Source of the DNA: JAUWKC01 sp035529895 | GTDB taxonomy: Bacteria > Planctomycetota > Phycisphaerae > Sedimentisphaerales > Anaerobacaceae | Reading direction: 5' to 3' | Length of the DNA: 43,187 nucleotides | NCBI GenBank assembly: GCA_035529895.1 | Contig: DATKVV010000069.1 | Coordinates: 1 to 43,187 of the forward strand | Part shown: positions 1 through 7,191 of the stretch, in pieces | How positions within the stretch are numbered: position 1 is the stretch's first letter | How the letters are laid out: the number at the start of each line of letters is the position of its first letter | Made by a program: the position numbers and the translations under genes | Notes under the pieces: model-generated | What the model was told of the DNA's origin: nothing | Databases searched by the model: none | The model's input: the letters and a program-made list of their open reading frames with translations, nothing else

Positions 1-103
1 GTTTTTCCAACGCTTCGATGCGTTGTTTCAGTTGCGTGTTTTCCGTTTCCAGATGTTTGATATATGCGTTCTTGTCCACACCAGAGTTATCGGACAGAAA
101 CAC
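1..103 (-). CDS. Possible gene start cut by window edge, coiled-coil N-terminus
   Basis: An open frame starts at a GTG (103) and runs out of the window after about 34 codons. The peptide is charged and heptad-like (LETENTQLKQRIEALEK), as expected of a short coiled coil. Coiled-coil starts of this kind occur at the N-terminus of IS66-type transposases, among other proteins, but nothing here decides the family. There is no convincing Shine-Dalgarno sequence, and the frame is open for only a few codons upstream. It lies just past the stop of the damaged SIR2-like gene on the same strand. It could equally be a chance frame. Confidence 0.25.
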   Translation of the reverse strand, partial: MFLSDNSGVDKNAYIKHLETENTQLKQRIEALEK

Positions 104-137
104 GCTTCTACATAAAACCTATTATTTCAGTGAACGC

Positions 138-675
138 TTACAGTAATTCAAATTCTTTCAATCCATACCCCACAAAAAGTATCGGTGTTTCAGGCCGAAA
201 GACTTTCTTCATAAATGTACGAAAAGGTTTGCTCTACTAATATATTTTCAGGAAGGAAGTTGTTATGAAAGCATCGGTCAGCATTAGTTGTAACGAATGC
301 ACCGCCAAATCTCCAAAGCCTATTATAAATATCTATACAATTATTCCTTCTATTAGGTTTCAACGCTTTCCTTAATTCTCGATAAAAGTGTTTTTCGTGG
401 TCTTCTGCTTTTAGTAGTTCATATGCTACCGATATGACTTTCAAATGATCGCTGTCGTTCTTTAGCTGTTCTTTTGCAGAATAGTCTATGCAGCTTTTTT
501 TAAAGCACTCTTCCGCCAGATGTTTTGCTAAAACTGGCCATCGCATACATCCAACAATCGCGGAGACACCAGCGCCAATAAAGACAACAAGATTATCTTT
601 ATTAATTGCGTCTCGAATCACCTCAGGCAATTCGGGCAAAGTAGTTTTATTTGGATGATTTTGATTTTTTAACAT
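138..675 (-). pseudogene. SIR2-like domain protein, internally deleted and frameshifted
   Basis: The first 161 codons (675 down to 190) encode a SIR2-family NAD-binding start: FIGAGVS near residue 33 and TTNAD near residue 130, where SIR2_2 proteins usually have TTNYD. The frame ends soon after at EESLSA-stop. In the +1 frame, overlapping that stop, lies a second recognisable SIR2 motif, PILFVGYGLKEFELL, ending at a TAA at 138-140. In intact SIR2_2 proteins (a family common in anti-phage defence systems) these motifs are about 100 residues or more apart and share one frame. Here only about 35 codons separate them. The simplest reading is an internal deletion that also shifted the frame. The start ATG at 675 has only a weak ribosome site. 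The product is probably non-functional. Confidence 0.7.
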
Positions 676-980
676 GGTTCTATGAAATCCAGGGCCACCT
701 TACTTATTTGTCCCTTTCATTTGCACTCTTTCGTATCTCGTGAAGCGTACCTTCCTTGGACTGCGCTCCCACCTTCGCTAAAGCTACGGAGGACAGGCAG
801 GACAGGCTGTGAATCGTATCTGGTGTTGTTTCCGCGCCCGGATGTCTCACGCATTCACGGGGCAAGAATAGCAGAAAAGGAGGGGAAAGGCAAGGGGAAA
901 AGTAAATAACCCGCGCAATAAATTGCGGGGCTAACCATATAGTTGATGCGTCGGCGGGGCGCGACGGCTAAACCCGGCTT

Positions 981-1010
981 CCCGCCAAATCCGCCAAACG
1001 ACGTGGCGGG
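981..1010 (+). repeat. Dispersed GC-rich repeat, copy A
   Basis: The segment carrying CCGCCAAATCCGCCAAACG and then a GTGGCGG end is matched in inverted orientation at 21791-21817, with about one mismatch and one indel. It can fold on itself through CCGCC/GGCGG. It belongs to the palindromic intergenic repeats that also fill the 21-22 kb gap. Confidence 0.55.
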
Positions 1011-1033
1011 CAAGCGTGGGGGGGGCAGGAGAA

Positions 1034-1091
1034 GAAGTGAAAAACGTAAAGCGCAAAGTGTAAAACTAAATTGGAAAGTGCAAAGGTGGGG
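1034..1091 (+). repeat. Dispersed purine-rich GCAAAGTG-type repeat, copy A
   Basis: The tract begins GAAGTGAAAAACGTAAAG and continues with repeated CAAAGTG/TAAAA words. A clear but imperfect inverted counterpart lies at 21362-21440. Both copies sit in gene-free DNA. Confidence 0.5.
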
Positions 1092-1122
1092 AGTCCGCCG
1101 GAGGTGGACAAGCGACGAGGCT

Positions 1123-1163
1123 GTATTGACCATCCCCAAAGCCTTCGGCTTTGAGGCTGCCAC
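1123..1163 (+). repeat. 41-bp inverted dispersed repeat, copy A
   Basis: These 41 bases are the exact reverse complement of 18066-18106. The core AAAGCCTTCGGCTTT is a perfect 6-bp hairpin with a TTC loop. The two copies lie 17 kb apart in otherwise unrelated intergenic regions. Confidence 0.8.
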
Positions 1164-1220
1164 CCAGCGCGGTTTTTTTATGGGTGGGGATGGGAGCCCG
1201 AAGGCACGGGTCGATGCCTT

Positions 1221-2066
1221 CTACCGTGAGATTTCCCTGCGCAGCCATTCTATGCTTTGCTCGATTTTTCCGGGGGCGGCCTCACATTCTATGGACAGCA
1301 CGCCGTCGAAATCAATTTCTTTGAGCAGCTCTATGCAGCCGGCTATGTTCTCGGCATTGACCCCTTCACCTATTGCGACCACCGACGAGGCGATGCCGGT
1401 CAGTCCGCCGCGGACAGCCTCGGCAAGCTCCTTGCTGACATCTTTTATGTGGCAGTGCGAGACCTTATGGCGGAAGCGGTTGAGGAACTTTACGGGGTCC
1501 TGGCCGGCAATGAATGTGTTGCCTGTGTCGAAGTTCATCATCAGATGCGGCGAATCATAGAAGCTTAAGATTTGCTCCATCGTGTCCGGGTTTGTGGTGT
1601 AAGGTCCGTGCGGCTCCACGTTAATAATGATGTCGTATCTTTGGGCCCATTCGAGAACGACGCGGTAGTACTGCCTGATGAGGGCGAGAGCTTCCTGGTC
1701 GGTGTATCCCTGGGGTTTGTGGCCGCCATCGGTGGTGTCCACGCAGGGGCAGTCGAGGGCCCTGGCGAACTGGATGGCCCTGATGGTGTAGCCGATGCCC
1801 CGGAACTGGCCCTCGGGAGAGGACATTGGGTAGGCGGCGTCGAGCTGCGAGACTTTCAGTCCCATCGAGTCGAGATAACTTTTGAGCTTCAGGGGGTCAG
1901 AATGCAGAGGTATGTGGGGATTATATCCGAGGGCCTGAACGAAGTAGTCGCCGTCGATTGTGCCGAACTCGACATATTCGAGGCGGTGGTCCTTTGCCAT
2001 TTGGCAGGGGACTTCGTAAGAGACGTCGAAATGCCGCCAATTATCCACGTGCATACCGAGTTTCAT
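1221..2066 (-). CDS. Sugar phosphate isomerase/epimerase family TIM barrel
   Basis: This 281-residue protein has the xylose-isomerase-like TIM-barrel fold of the sugar isomerase/epimerase family (IolE/IolI/YcjR-type). The expected metal-site acidic and His residues are visible in order: Glu in NVEPHG, Asp in NFDTGN, His in HCHIKD and a late Glu in SIECEA. There is no signal peptide, so it is cytoplasmic. An AAGGAGC site precedes the ATG. It is the last gene of a minus-strand cluster, 25 bases after the ThuA-domain gene. Relatives in such clusters isomerise or epimerise keto-sugars or inositols. The exact substrate cannot be read from the sequence. Confidence 0.85.
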   Translation of the reverse strand: MKLGMHVDNWRHFDVSYEVPCQMAKDHRLEYVEFGTIDGDYFVQALGYNPHIPLHSDPLKLKSYLDSMGLKVSQLDAAYPMSSPEGQFRGIGYTIRAIQFARALDCPCVDTTDGGHKPQGYTDQEALALIRQYYRVVLEWAQRYDIIINVEPHGPYTTNPDTMEQILSFYDSPHLMMNFDTGNTFIAGQDPVKFLNRFRHKVSHCHIKDVSKELAEAVRGGLTGIASSVVAIGEGVNAENIAGCIELLKEIDFDGVLSIECEAAPGKIEQSIEWLRREISR

Positions 2067-2091
2067 AATGTTTTTGCTCCTTTCTTAAGTG

Positions 2092-2859
2092 TCACTGCAA
2101 AGAGGGCGTCGCCCAGCGCACAGCCTCAACAATGAGCTTTTGAAAGTCTTTGGAACGGTAGGAATCCGGCCAGTGGGCGGGCAGGATAGTCACTACGCGG
2201 CCGGCTCCATATTTTTTGGTCCAGACAGAAGGATACTCGTGCGCGGCGTTCTTTTCTTTGGCGACAGCGAGCAAATGACAATCGGCCGCCAGTGGGGTGG
2301 ACTGATATAACTCACTGTGGACTTGAAAGGATTCGGGCAATTGTTTCGTGATGGGATGATTTCGGTCCGTGACCCTTAGCTGTATCCTAATGTCGACTTC
2401 ATCGTGCTTGATAAACGTGGCGCCGTAAATCTCGCGGCACCGGTCCCACTCGAGAAAAGAGTAGTAAGAAGCATGGACGGCAACAACGCCGACCCCGCTG
2501 CGAATTGTCTCGAGCAGCCTGCTCTTTTGGGTCTCATTGAGGACGCCTTCGGCGGATTTGAAGCAGTGGTTCATAATAATCACATCGAGCGGTCGCGCGC
2601 GGGGTGAATCGAGGAAGCCGCCGTCCCGGACGACCTCAATGTCGAGGGGGAGGCTTTTGGGGAGAAAATCGGTCATAATGTCGGCGAAGGCATCGAAGTC
2701 GTGCGCGAAACCGCCGACCCAAAGCACCGCCCGACGTCTGCGCGAGCTGCTCGTCGGGGCGGAGACGCACCCGCTTGCGGTCAATACAACCGCCGCTCCC
2801 GCGGCGATTAGAGAACCATTTCGCAAAAAGTCCCTGCGTGTAAGTCTGCTATCGGACAT
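2092..2859 (-). CDS. ThuA-domain protein with Tat/lipoprotein-type signal
   Basis: The 255-residue protein starts with a twin-arginine motif (TRRDFLRNG), a hydrophobic stretch and a TASGC lipobox, so it is probably Tat-exported and lipid-anchored. The remainder resembles the ThuA (trehalose-utilisation) class-I-amidotransferase-like fold: an early VLWVGGFAHD strand, a DVIIMNHC segment, GVGVVAVHASYYSF and a late GAGRVVTILPAHW. ThuA-like proteins accompany 3-keto-sugar pathways in several bacteria. The biochemical role of this branch is not settled. An AAAGGAA site precedes the ATG, and the gene sits between the cytochrome and isomerase genes of the same cluster. Confidence 0.8.
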   Translation of the reverse strand: MSDSRLTRRDFLRNGSLIAAGAAVVLTASGCVSAPTSSSRRRRAVLWVGGFAHDFDAFADIMTDFLPKSLPLDIEVVRDGGFLDSPRARPLDVIIMNHCFKSAEGVLNETQKSRLLETIRSGVGVVAVHASYYSFLEWDRCREIYGATFIKHDEVDIRIQLRVTDRNHPITKQLPESFQVHSELYQSTPLAADCHLLAVAKEKNAAHEYPSVWTKKYGAGRVVTILPAHWPDSYRSKDFQKLIVEAVRWATPSLQ

Positions 2860-2876
2860 AAACTATTCCTTTCAAG

Positions 2877-3329
2877 CTAACCGGCCGAGCCGCTGATCCT
2901 GTGGCTGCCGTGGCAGTCCGTGCAGACCGGCGGTATTTGAAACCCGGCCAACTTTTCCGCGGACATATCATGCCTCTTGTGACATTCGAGGCACATTACA
3001 TCTATGCGGTCGCGTTGGAATGTGATGTCAGGCGGCGTGGCGCCCACATTCTCATCGTTGGCATGAGCGGCGCTCAGGCCGTGACAACGGATACACGTAA
3101 CGTTTTTGTCAAGGTGAGTCTTGCTAATTTGCTCTTTGACAAAACTCATGTGGCAGACATAGCAGGCAGCATTTACACTGAGCGAGTCAATCTCATTGGG
3201 GGTCTCGGAAGCCTTCATTTCAGAGGTTCGGGCGGGCGGTGAACTGCACGAGTATGCAAAAATCAATGACGATACGGCGACGGCAAAGACGAGGGTCAAG
3301 CTCATACCTTTTCCCAATTTCTTAACCAT
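2877..3329 (-). CDS. Tetraheme c-type cytochrome, secreted or anchored
   Basis: The 150-residue protein has four CXXCH heme-binding motifs: CYVCH (56), CIRCH (79), CLECH (113) and CTDCH (136). Its N-terminus MVKKLGKG plus a hydrophobic stretch is an export signal, with a Cys at 28 in a poor lipobox (AYSC). The start at 3329 was chosen for GGAG five bases upstream and a basic n-region. It overlaps the upstream reductase gene by 28 bases. An alternative ATG at 3305 overlaps that stop as ATGA but leaves the signal without positive charge. As a periplasmic electron carrier beside a Tat-exported reductase-like protein, it suggests respiratory disposal of electrons from substrate oxidation. That link is inference. 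Confidence 0.85.
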   Translation of the reverse strand: MVKKLGKGMSLTLVFAVAVSSLIFAYSCSSPPARTSEMKASETPNEIDSLSVNAACYVCHMSFVKEQISKTHLDKNVTCIRCHGLSAAHANDENVGATPPDITFQRDRIDVMCLECHKRHDMSAEKLAGFQIPPVCTDCHGSHRISGSAG

Positions 3330-4387
3330 TGATACTCCGGCGTTAGGTTGGCATAGTAGTTTTCGGTGCATTGGCGAATTGCCCGGCGGTCGGCGGATGT
3401 CACGGGTCTGTTTCGGTCGTAGGAACCCTTGACGTTTTCGTCGAGCTGCTCCGGGACATTAACGCCGGGGATTACGGCTGAGATTCGCGGCTCGGCCAGC
3501 ATTTCTTTCAGGAGGCTGGGGGCTTTGTTATCCACGCGGCCGCTAATCTCGCTGGGCCTGATGTTGAACGTGGTTCCGGCTCCAAAGGGCTTGAGGCCAA
3601 TCACTCCCACGTCCTTTTCCTTCGCCAAAGCCAGAAGGCTGTCCCCGCCCAGCTCGGTGGTCAGAAACAGGTATGGAAAGATTATCACGGAGAACTGCGG
3701 ATACTCGTTCAGGACCCGGCGGAAAACTTTGGGGTTATGGGCCGAAATCCCAAGCCAGCGGACCTTGCCCTGCCTACGAACTTTCTCAAAGACCTCTACA
3801 ACCATATCGAGGGCGCGGCGACTGACCATAAGCATCGTGGGCATGTTTTTCTGGCCTTCGCCCCAGGTGGCGCCGACCGGCCGCCAGATGTCGAGGCAGT
3901 CGGTTTTGTACCCCTTGAGGCGGTCATCGATGGATTTGAGCATAGCTTTGCCGGAAAGGTCCTTCTCGTATTCTTCGGTGATTTTTTGCGGCCAGGAGGC
4001 AAAGCCGATGTACCAGTTTTTGCGTCGGGTGCCGTCCATAGCCCTGCCGTAGAGGTCACATTCCTTGGCCATGTTGGTGTCGAGGTAATTCATGCCCAGT
4101 TGGGTGGCGCGGTCGAGAACGGCCCTTCGGTTTTCGACCCCGCCTTCCTCGTAGAAACCTCCGTGGCCGCCGAGACTGATTTCGGAAATCATTATGGCGG
4201 TCTTGCCGAGGCGGCGGTATCCCATTTTCGGATTGCAACTGAGGATTTTCGACGCGTCCGCTTTTGTTGCGATGTTGTCTTTGGCAAGCGTGTTGGGGGC
4301 CAGCGCGCCGGCAACGGTACCGGCGGCGATTAAAGAAGTCCTGCGCAGGAAGGTGCGGCGCGTGATTTTATCTTTATCGGCTTTCAT
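3302..4387 (-). CDS. Tat-exported aldo/keto reductase-like protein
   Basis: The 361-residue protein has a Tat signal (ITRRTFLRR, then a hydrophobic run to about residue 34) and an aldo/keto reductase TIM barrel (YRRLGKTAIMISEISLGG at the start). GGAGGG three bases before the ATG at 4387 fixes the start. The usual catalytic tetrad is incomplete. Asp103 (YLDTN) and Tyr113 (DLYG) are present. The Lys strand reads WYIGFASWP with no Lys, and the His strand reads LDIWRPVG with no His. It therefore may not work as a standard NADPH reductase. It heads a cluster with a tetraheme cytochrome, a ThuA protein and an isomerase, and a promoter lies about 90 bases upstream. Periplasmic dehydrogenase, isomerase and binding roles all remain open. 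Confidence 0.8.
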   Translation of the reverse strand: MKADKDKITRRTFLRRTSLIAAGTVAGALAPNTLAKDNIATKADASKILSCNPKMGYRRLGKTAIMISEISLGGHGGFYEEGGVENRRAVLDRATQLGMNYLDTNMAKECDLYGRAMDGTRRKNWYIGFASWPQKITEEYEKDLSGKAMLKSIDDRLKGYKTDCLDIWRPVGATWGEGQKNMPTMLMVSRRALDMVVEVFEKVRRQGKVRWLGISAHNPKVFRRVLNEYPQFSVIIFPYLFLTTELGGDSLLALAKEKDVGVIGLKPFGAGTTFNIRPSEISGRVDNKAPSLLKEMLAEPRISAVIPGVNVPEQLDENVKGSYDRNRPVTSADRRAIRQCTENYYANLTPEYQWLRNWEKV

Positions 4388-4718
4388 AAGCCCTCCTTCA
4401 GTCAACCTCAACTGATTTGGCACCGTCTTTCATCTGATTAGCCCGATAATTTTTGAACAATGTCGATGCGGCTATAATAACCGAATGCCGCAAAAGTGCC
4501 AATATCGTTTCCTCGCTCATTTTTGAAAAAGGGCAAAGGTCTGCGTAAGGCCGGAAGGCCGCGCCGCAAGCGCGGGGGGGGTGAGTCTGGTCGGTGGTTT
4601 TGTCAAGAAGGCCGCGGCGCTGCGGTGCGAGGGTCGGCGGACATTCGGGTAAAGCCGGCATAGAAGGTTGCCGATAACTGTCCATGCGGGCATTCAATTA
4701 AAGCGCCAAGGAGGCAGA
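4388..4718. other. Divergent intergenic region
   Basis: The 331 bases between the minus-strand reductase cluster and the plus-strand CBS gene hold the cluster promoter (4474-4502) and a GC-rich palindromic stretch near 4550-4585 (GGCCGGAAGGCC and CGCCGCAAGCGCG). No credible gene is seen. Confidence 0.55.
4474..4502 (-). promoter_or_regulatory. Probable sigma70-type promoter for the reductase-cytochrome-ThuA-isomerase cluster
   Basis: On the minus strand TTGGCA is separated by 17 bases from TATTAT, five of six matches in each hexamer. Transcription would start near 4467, about 80 bases before the ATG at 4387. Confidence 0.55.
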
Positions 4719-5831
4719 ATGCAAACAGAGCGGTTTCGCCTGGTCGACATAATAGATGATATATTCGCCGGCAAGGACGTTTTTTTTCGGTCGGTGCGTC
4801 TGGCGGAGGACGTCATGACCACCGAGGTCAAGACGTTAAGTCTGGACGATACGGTGGAGACGTGTTTCAAGTTTCTGAAGGTCAACAAGGTCCGCCACGT
4901 CCCCTTAATGGACCCTTCGAGCGGCGAAGAGGGCAGGCCGTACTTTGTCGGTATCGTTTCGCAAAGAGATTTGTTCCGACAGGTCTCTCTATACGCGGGA
5001 AAAGTCGGCGAGCGGGATTCGGACCAAAAGGCGCTTCAGCAGCCGCTGAGCCGAATCGTCACGAGAAAACCGAAGACCGTCTCACCGAAGACCCCGATAT
5101 GGGACGCGATTGCAGTGATGGTCAGTAATCGCTTTGATATGATACCGGTTCTGTCCGACAGCCAGTTGACAGGCATTATCACGAACACGGATATACTAAA
5201 ACTGTTTGTCAGAGTCGGTATGGTGCGCAGGCTATGTGCGGCCAAGAAGAAGGCGGCGAGAATCGTTGACCTTGCTTCCGGGGGGCCTGACGGGGCGGCG
5301 GCGTTACTGTCGTCGGTTGTCCAAGCCGTTAGAGACATCATGACCGAGCAGGTGGTCTGCCTGAAGGAGCAGGACACTATGGCCGAGGCAATAGAGACCA
5401 TGCAGAGGGGGATATTCAGACACGTGCCCGTAGTGGACCAGCACAGAAGAATGGCCGGAGTAGTGTCGGACCGGGACGTTCTACGTCATCTTTCTTTTGT
5501 CAACAAGCCATTGTCATCGCGGGCGAAGGGATTTCGCGATCAGTTATTTGCGACGGAGGCAAATGACCCGGCGCTCAGGCTGCCGCTGAGCCGCATTATG
5601 ACGAGCAAGGTAGTTTACGTATCGCCCGACTGTGACGTTTACGATGCGGCAAAGATGCTGCACGAGCTGACGATAAGCTGCCTTCCGGTACTGGACGGGG
5701 AAAAGCAGATTCTGGGGATAGTTACGGTGACGGATGTCATGCGTGCGCTGCTGGCGGCCTACAACCTGAACGACCACTCGAAGGATGATACGGAGGCGGC
5801 GAGCATGGAGGCGCAGGGCGGGCAGCGGTAA
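4719..5831 (+). CDS. Four-CBS-domain protein
   Basis: The 370-residue soluble protein is built almost entirely from four CBS domains, that is, two Bateman modules: about residues 30-90, 112-165, 206-258 and 292-346. Each has the typical M-T-x-x-V start and a G-I-V/I-T-x-x-D end (VGIVSQRDL, TGIITNTDI, AGVVSDRDV, LGIVTVTDV). AAGGAGG four bases before the ATG at 4719 fixes the start. Tandem CBS domains bind adenine nucleotides and work as energy or ligand sensors. No catalytic or transport domain is attached, so it probably acts on a partner protein. No neighbour identifies the partner. Confidence 0.85.
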   Translation: MQTERFRLVDIIDDIFAGKDVFFRSVRLAEDVMTTEVKTLSLDDTVETCFKFLKVNKVRHVPLMDPSSGEEGRPYFVGIVSQRDLFRQVSLYAGKVGERDSDQKALQQPLSRIVTRKPKTVSPKTPIWDAIAVMVSNRFDMIPVLSDSQLTGIITNTDILKLFVRVGMVRRLCAAKKKAARIVDLASGGPDGAAALLSSVVQAVRDIMTEQVVCLKEQDTMAEAIETMQRGIFRHVPVVDQHRRMAGVVSDRDVLRHLSFVNKPLSSRAKGFRDQLFATEANDPALRLPLSRIMTSKVVYVSPDCDVYDAAKMLHELTISCLPVLDGEKQILGIVTVTDVMRALLAAYNLNDHSKDDTEAASMEAQGGQR

Positions 5832-6119
5832 AGCCGCGGCCGCCCAAATCGATTCGTTTAGCTGCAATTCGGGTATCGATACAGCAAACTGATTATTCAG
5901 GTCTGTTCCTGCAGGCGGTATGCGCAACGCCTTATCGTTTTTTCTAAAGAAGCGTTTTGTTCCGGCCGCGCCTGCGCGCGGGCCTAAGAGAAAGAGCCTG
6001 GTGTGCCAGGCGAGGAATAAAATGTCAGGAATATTGCCCATTGATACTTCACAAGATAGACTTATGGGGGGCAGAAGAGGCGCAATGAAAGGCATTGTTC
6101 AATCCTGACAGGAGTTGAG

Positions 6120-6323
6120 ATGGCACAGGAAGATGTGCGGCACAATCCGGAATGCCGAAGCGAGTTACACAGCAAACACCTTTGCTACATTATTTCGCAA
6201 GGTTTTCACTTGAGCGAACCACAGCAGTACAAGGCCATGGTCGAAGGCGCGAGGTTCAAATGCGGACACTGCGGGCGTGTGGCAAAGAGCGATAAGAATC
6301 TGTGCGAGCCGGTTAAGCTGTAA
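6120..6323 (+). CDS. Small zinc-ribbon-like protein
   Basis: This 67-residue protein ends in a compact Cys cluster: CGHCGRVAKS followed by LCEPVKL, and an earlier HNPEC...HLC. The pattern suggests a single zinc-binding knuckle or ribbon. GGAG five bases before the ATG supports the start. Small proteins with a HLCYIISQGFHLS block and a CGRVAKS tail are familiar as conserved hypothetical proteins, and no function is known to me. It lies 288 bases after the CBS gene, and the gap between them shows nothing gene-like. Confidence 0.65.
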   Translation: MAQEDVRHNPECRSELHSKHLCYIISQGFHLSEPQQYKAMVEGARFKCGHCGRVAKSDKNLCEPVKL

Positions 6324-6516
6324 CCGGATTGAGCAGCGGTATGGTGGGGCACAAAGGGAGTCTGCCTTCAGCTTGATAAAAGAGCACGGTGCAAGCACAA
6401 CCGCAAGGATTCTCAGGATACCACGCCGGGCACTGCAAAGATGGTGCGGGGCTGACGGTACCGGGGTCAGGTGTTGTCCATGCCGGGGGCGTGTGTGGGC
6501 AGAGGGACAAGAATAA
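6277..6516 (+). pseudogene. Decayed helix-turn-helix fragment
   Basis: One frame reads LIKEHGASTTARIL and then RIPRRALQRWC, which looks like an HTH of the kind in small recombinase-like or Fis-like DNA-binding proteins, followed by a degraded tail (RVWAEGQE) and a stop. No ATG or ribosome site serves this frame. The only start upstream is a GTG inside the preceding gene. The fragment may be the remnant of a small regulator. The rest of 6517-6795 shows no gene. Confidence 0.3.
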
Positions 6517-6795
6517 GTTTTTGGACACTATAAAAAAGCGACAAGGAATTTTGGCGGACTATTTGAAAAAAAAGGCAAGGGGCGGTCAGAATCTCTGTAG
6601 CCGCAGAATTGTAGACCGCAGGCCCACCGAGGTGTTTTTTTTCACTTTATTTTTGTTTGCTTCTCACCATCACCGCGCATAGGACGAGCAGTAAGAGCGT
6701 CGAGCATTCGGGACGGAACGGCCAAAGCCATAGCGTCGTAACCACCCACCAGCGCAAAAACTTCGGTCCTCGCTTCGCTCGGATACAAAGGGTTC

Positions 6796-7078
6796 ACCCT
6801 GTTAGAGTTTTTCAAGCGAATCTCTAAGCCGATTTCGTAAATACCTTTTACCCATACCCGTCTTCAGATATTTCTCACGCATGAACGTATCTTCCCTGCT
6901 TATACAAGCTTCATAATATACCAACTGTAATGGCCGGCGTTTGCTGGTTGAAGATACTTGGCCGTCGTGGTGTTTTTTCAGGCGACTTTTCAAATCTGAC
7001 GTCGCTCCAGTATAAAACTGTTTATCTATCTTGCTTAATAACACGTAAACGTAATACATTCTGAGACTCTAACAGGGT
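6796..7078 (-). mobile_element. GIY-YIG gene cassette bounded by 13-bp terminal inverted repeats
   Basis: ACCCTGTTAGAGT at 6796-6808 and its exact reverse complement at 7066-7078 enclose one complete GIY-YIG gene and almost nothing else (283 bases). The left repeat contains the TAA stop codon. The right repeat begins seven bases upstream of the ATG. This is the layout of a minimal mobile cassette, with the GIY-YIG nuclease as candidate mobiliser. Mobility is inference. No target-site duplication was identified. Confidence 0.5.
6802..7059 (-). CDS. GIY-YIG nuclease superfamily protein
   Basis: The protein has 85 residues, the length of a single-domain GIY-YIG (YhbQ/UPF0213-like) endonuclease. 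The two signature strands read YVYVLLS and FYTGATSDL. The conserved Arg follows in KSRLKKH, and the later Glu in FMREKYLKTG is the probable metal ligand. There is no extra DNA-binding domain. It is tightly enclosed by 13-bp inverted repeats (6796-7078), and a related gene-less repeat pair lies 28 bases beyond. Cellular members of this family are poorly characterised. The repeat context suggests a role in moving or processing these elements, which is inference. Confidence 0.85.
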   Translation of the reverse strand: MYYVYVLLSKIDKQFYTGATSDLKSRLKKHHDGQVSSTSKRRPLQLVYYEACISREDTFMREKYLKTGMGKRYLRNRLRDSLEKL

Positions 7079-7106
7079 AAAAGTGTAAAAGAGCAAAGTT
7101 TAATTC

Positions 7107-7191
7107 AGCCCGTTAGAGGCTGATTCTATCTCTTGTGCCACAACTCAATTTGCAATATCTTTTTCCTTTCCCGGCTGGCCTCTAACGGGCT
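7107..7191. repeat. Gene-less inverted-repeat mini-element related to the GIY-YIG cassette ends
   Basis: AGCCCGTTAGAGGC at 7107-7120 is exactly inverted at 7178-7191, with 57 bases between. The repeat shares CC-GTTAGAG with the GIY-YIG cassette ends. Its right end overlaps the TAG stop codon of the SUMF1-fold gene (7190-7192), as the cassette's left end overlaps the GIY-YIG stop. It looks like a non-autonomous relative. Confidence 0.55.

Larger units (their letters stand above)
676..1220. other. Gene-free, repeat-filled intergenic region
   Basis: No credible gene is seen in these 545 bases. The open frames here are GC-driven, lack ribosome sites and overlap dispersed repeats. At least three repeat pieces (981-1010, 1034-1091, 1123-1163) have inverted copies elsewhere in the window, near 18.1 kb and 21.4-21.8 kb. 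The region separates the SIR2 remnant from the end of the 1221-4387 cluster. Confidence 0.6.

Noticed and set aside
943..1560. A 205-codon plus-strand frame
   Set aside because: It covers dispersed repeats and then the antisense of the isomerase gene.
5920..6108. A 62-codon plus-strand frame
   Set aside because: It has no ribosome site and a basic, low-information sequence, so I leave the gap before the zinc-ribbon gene empty.
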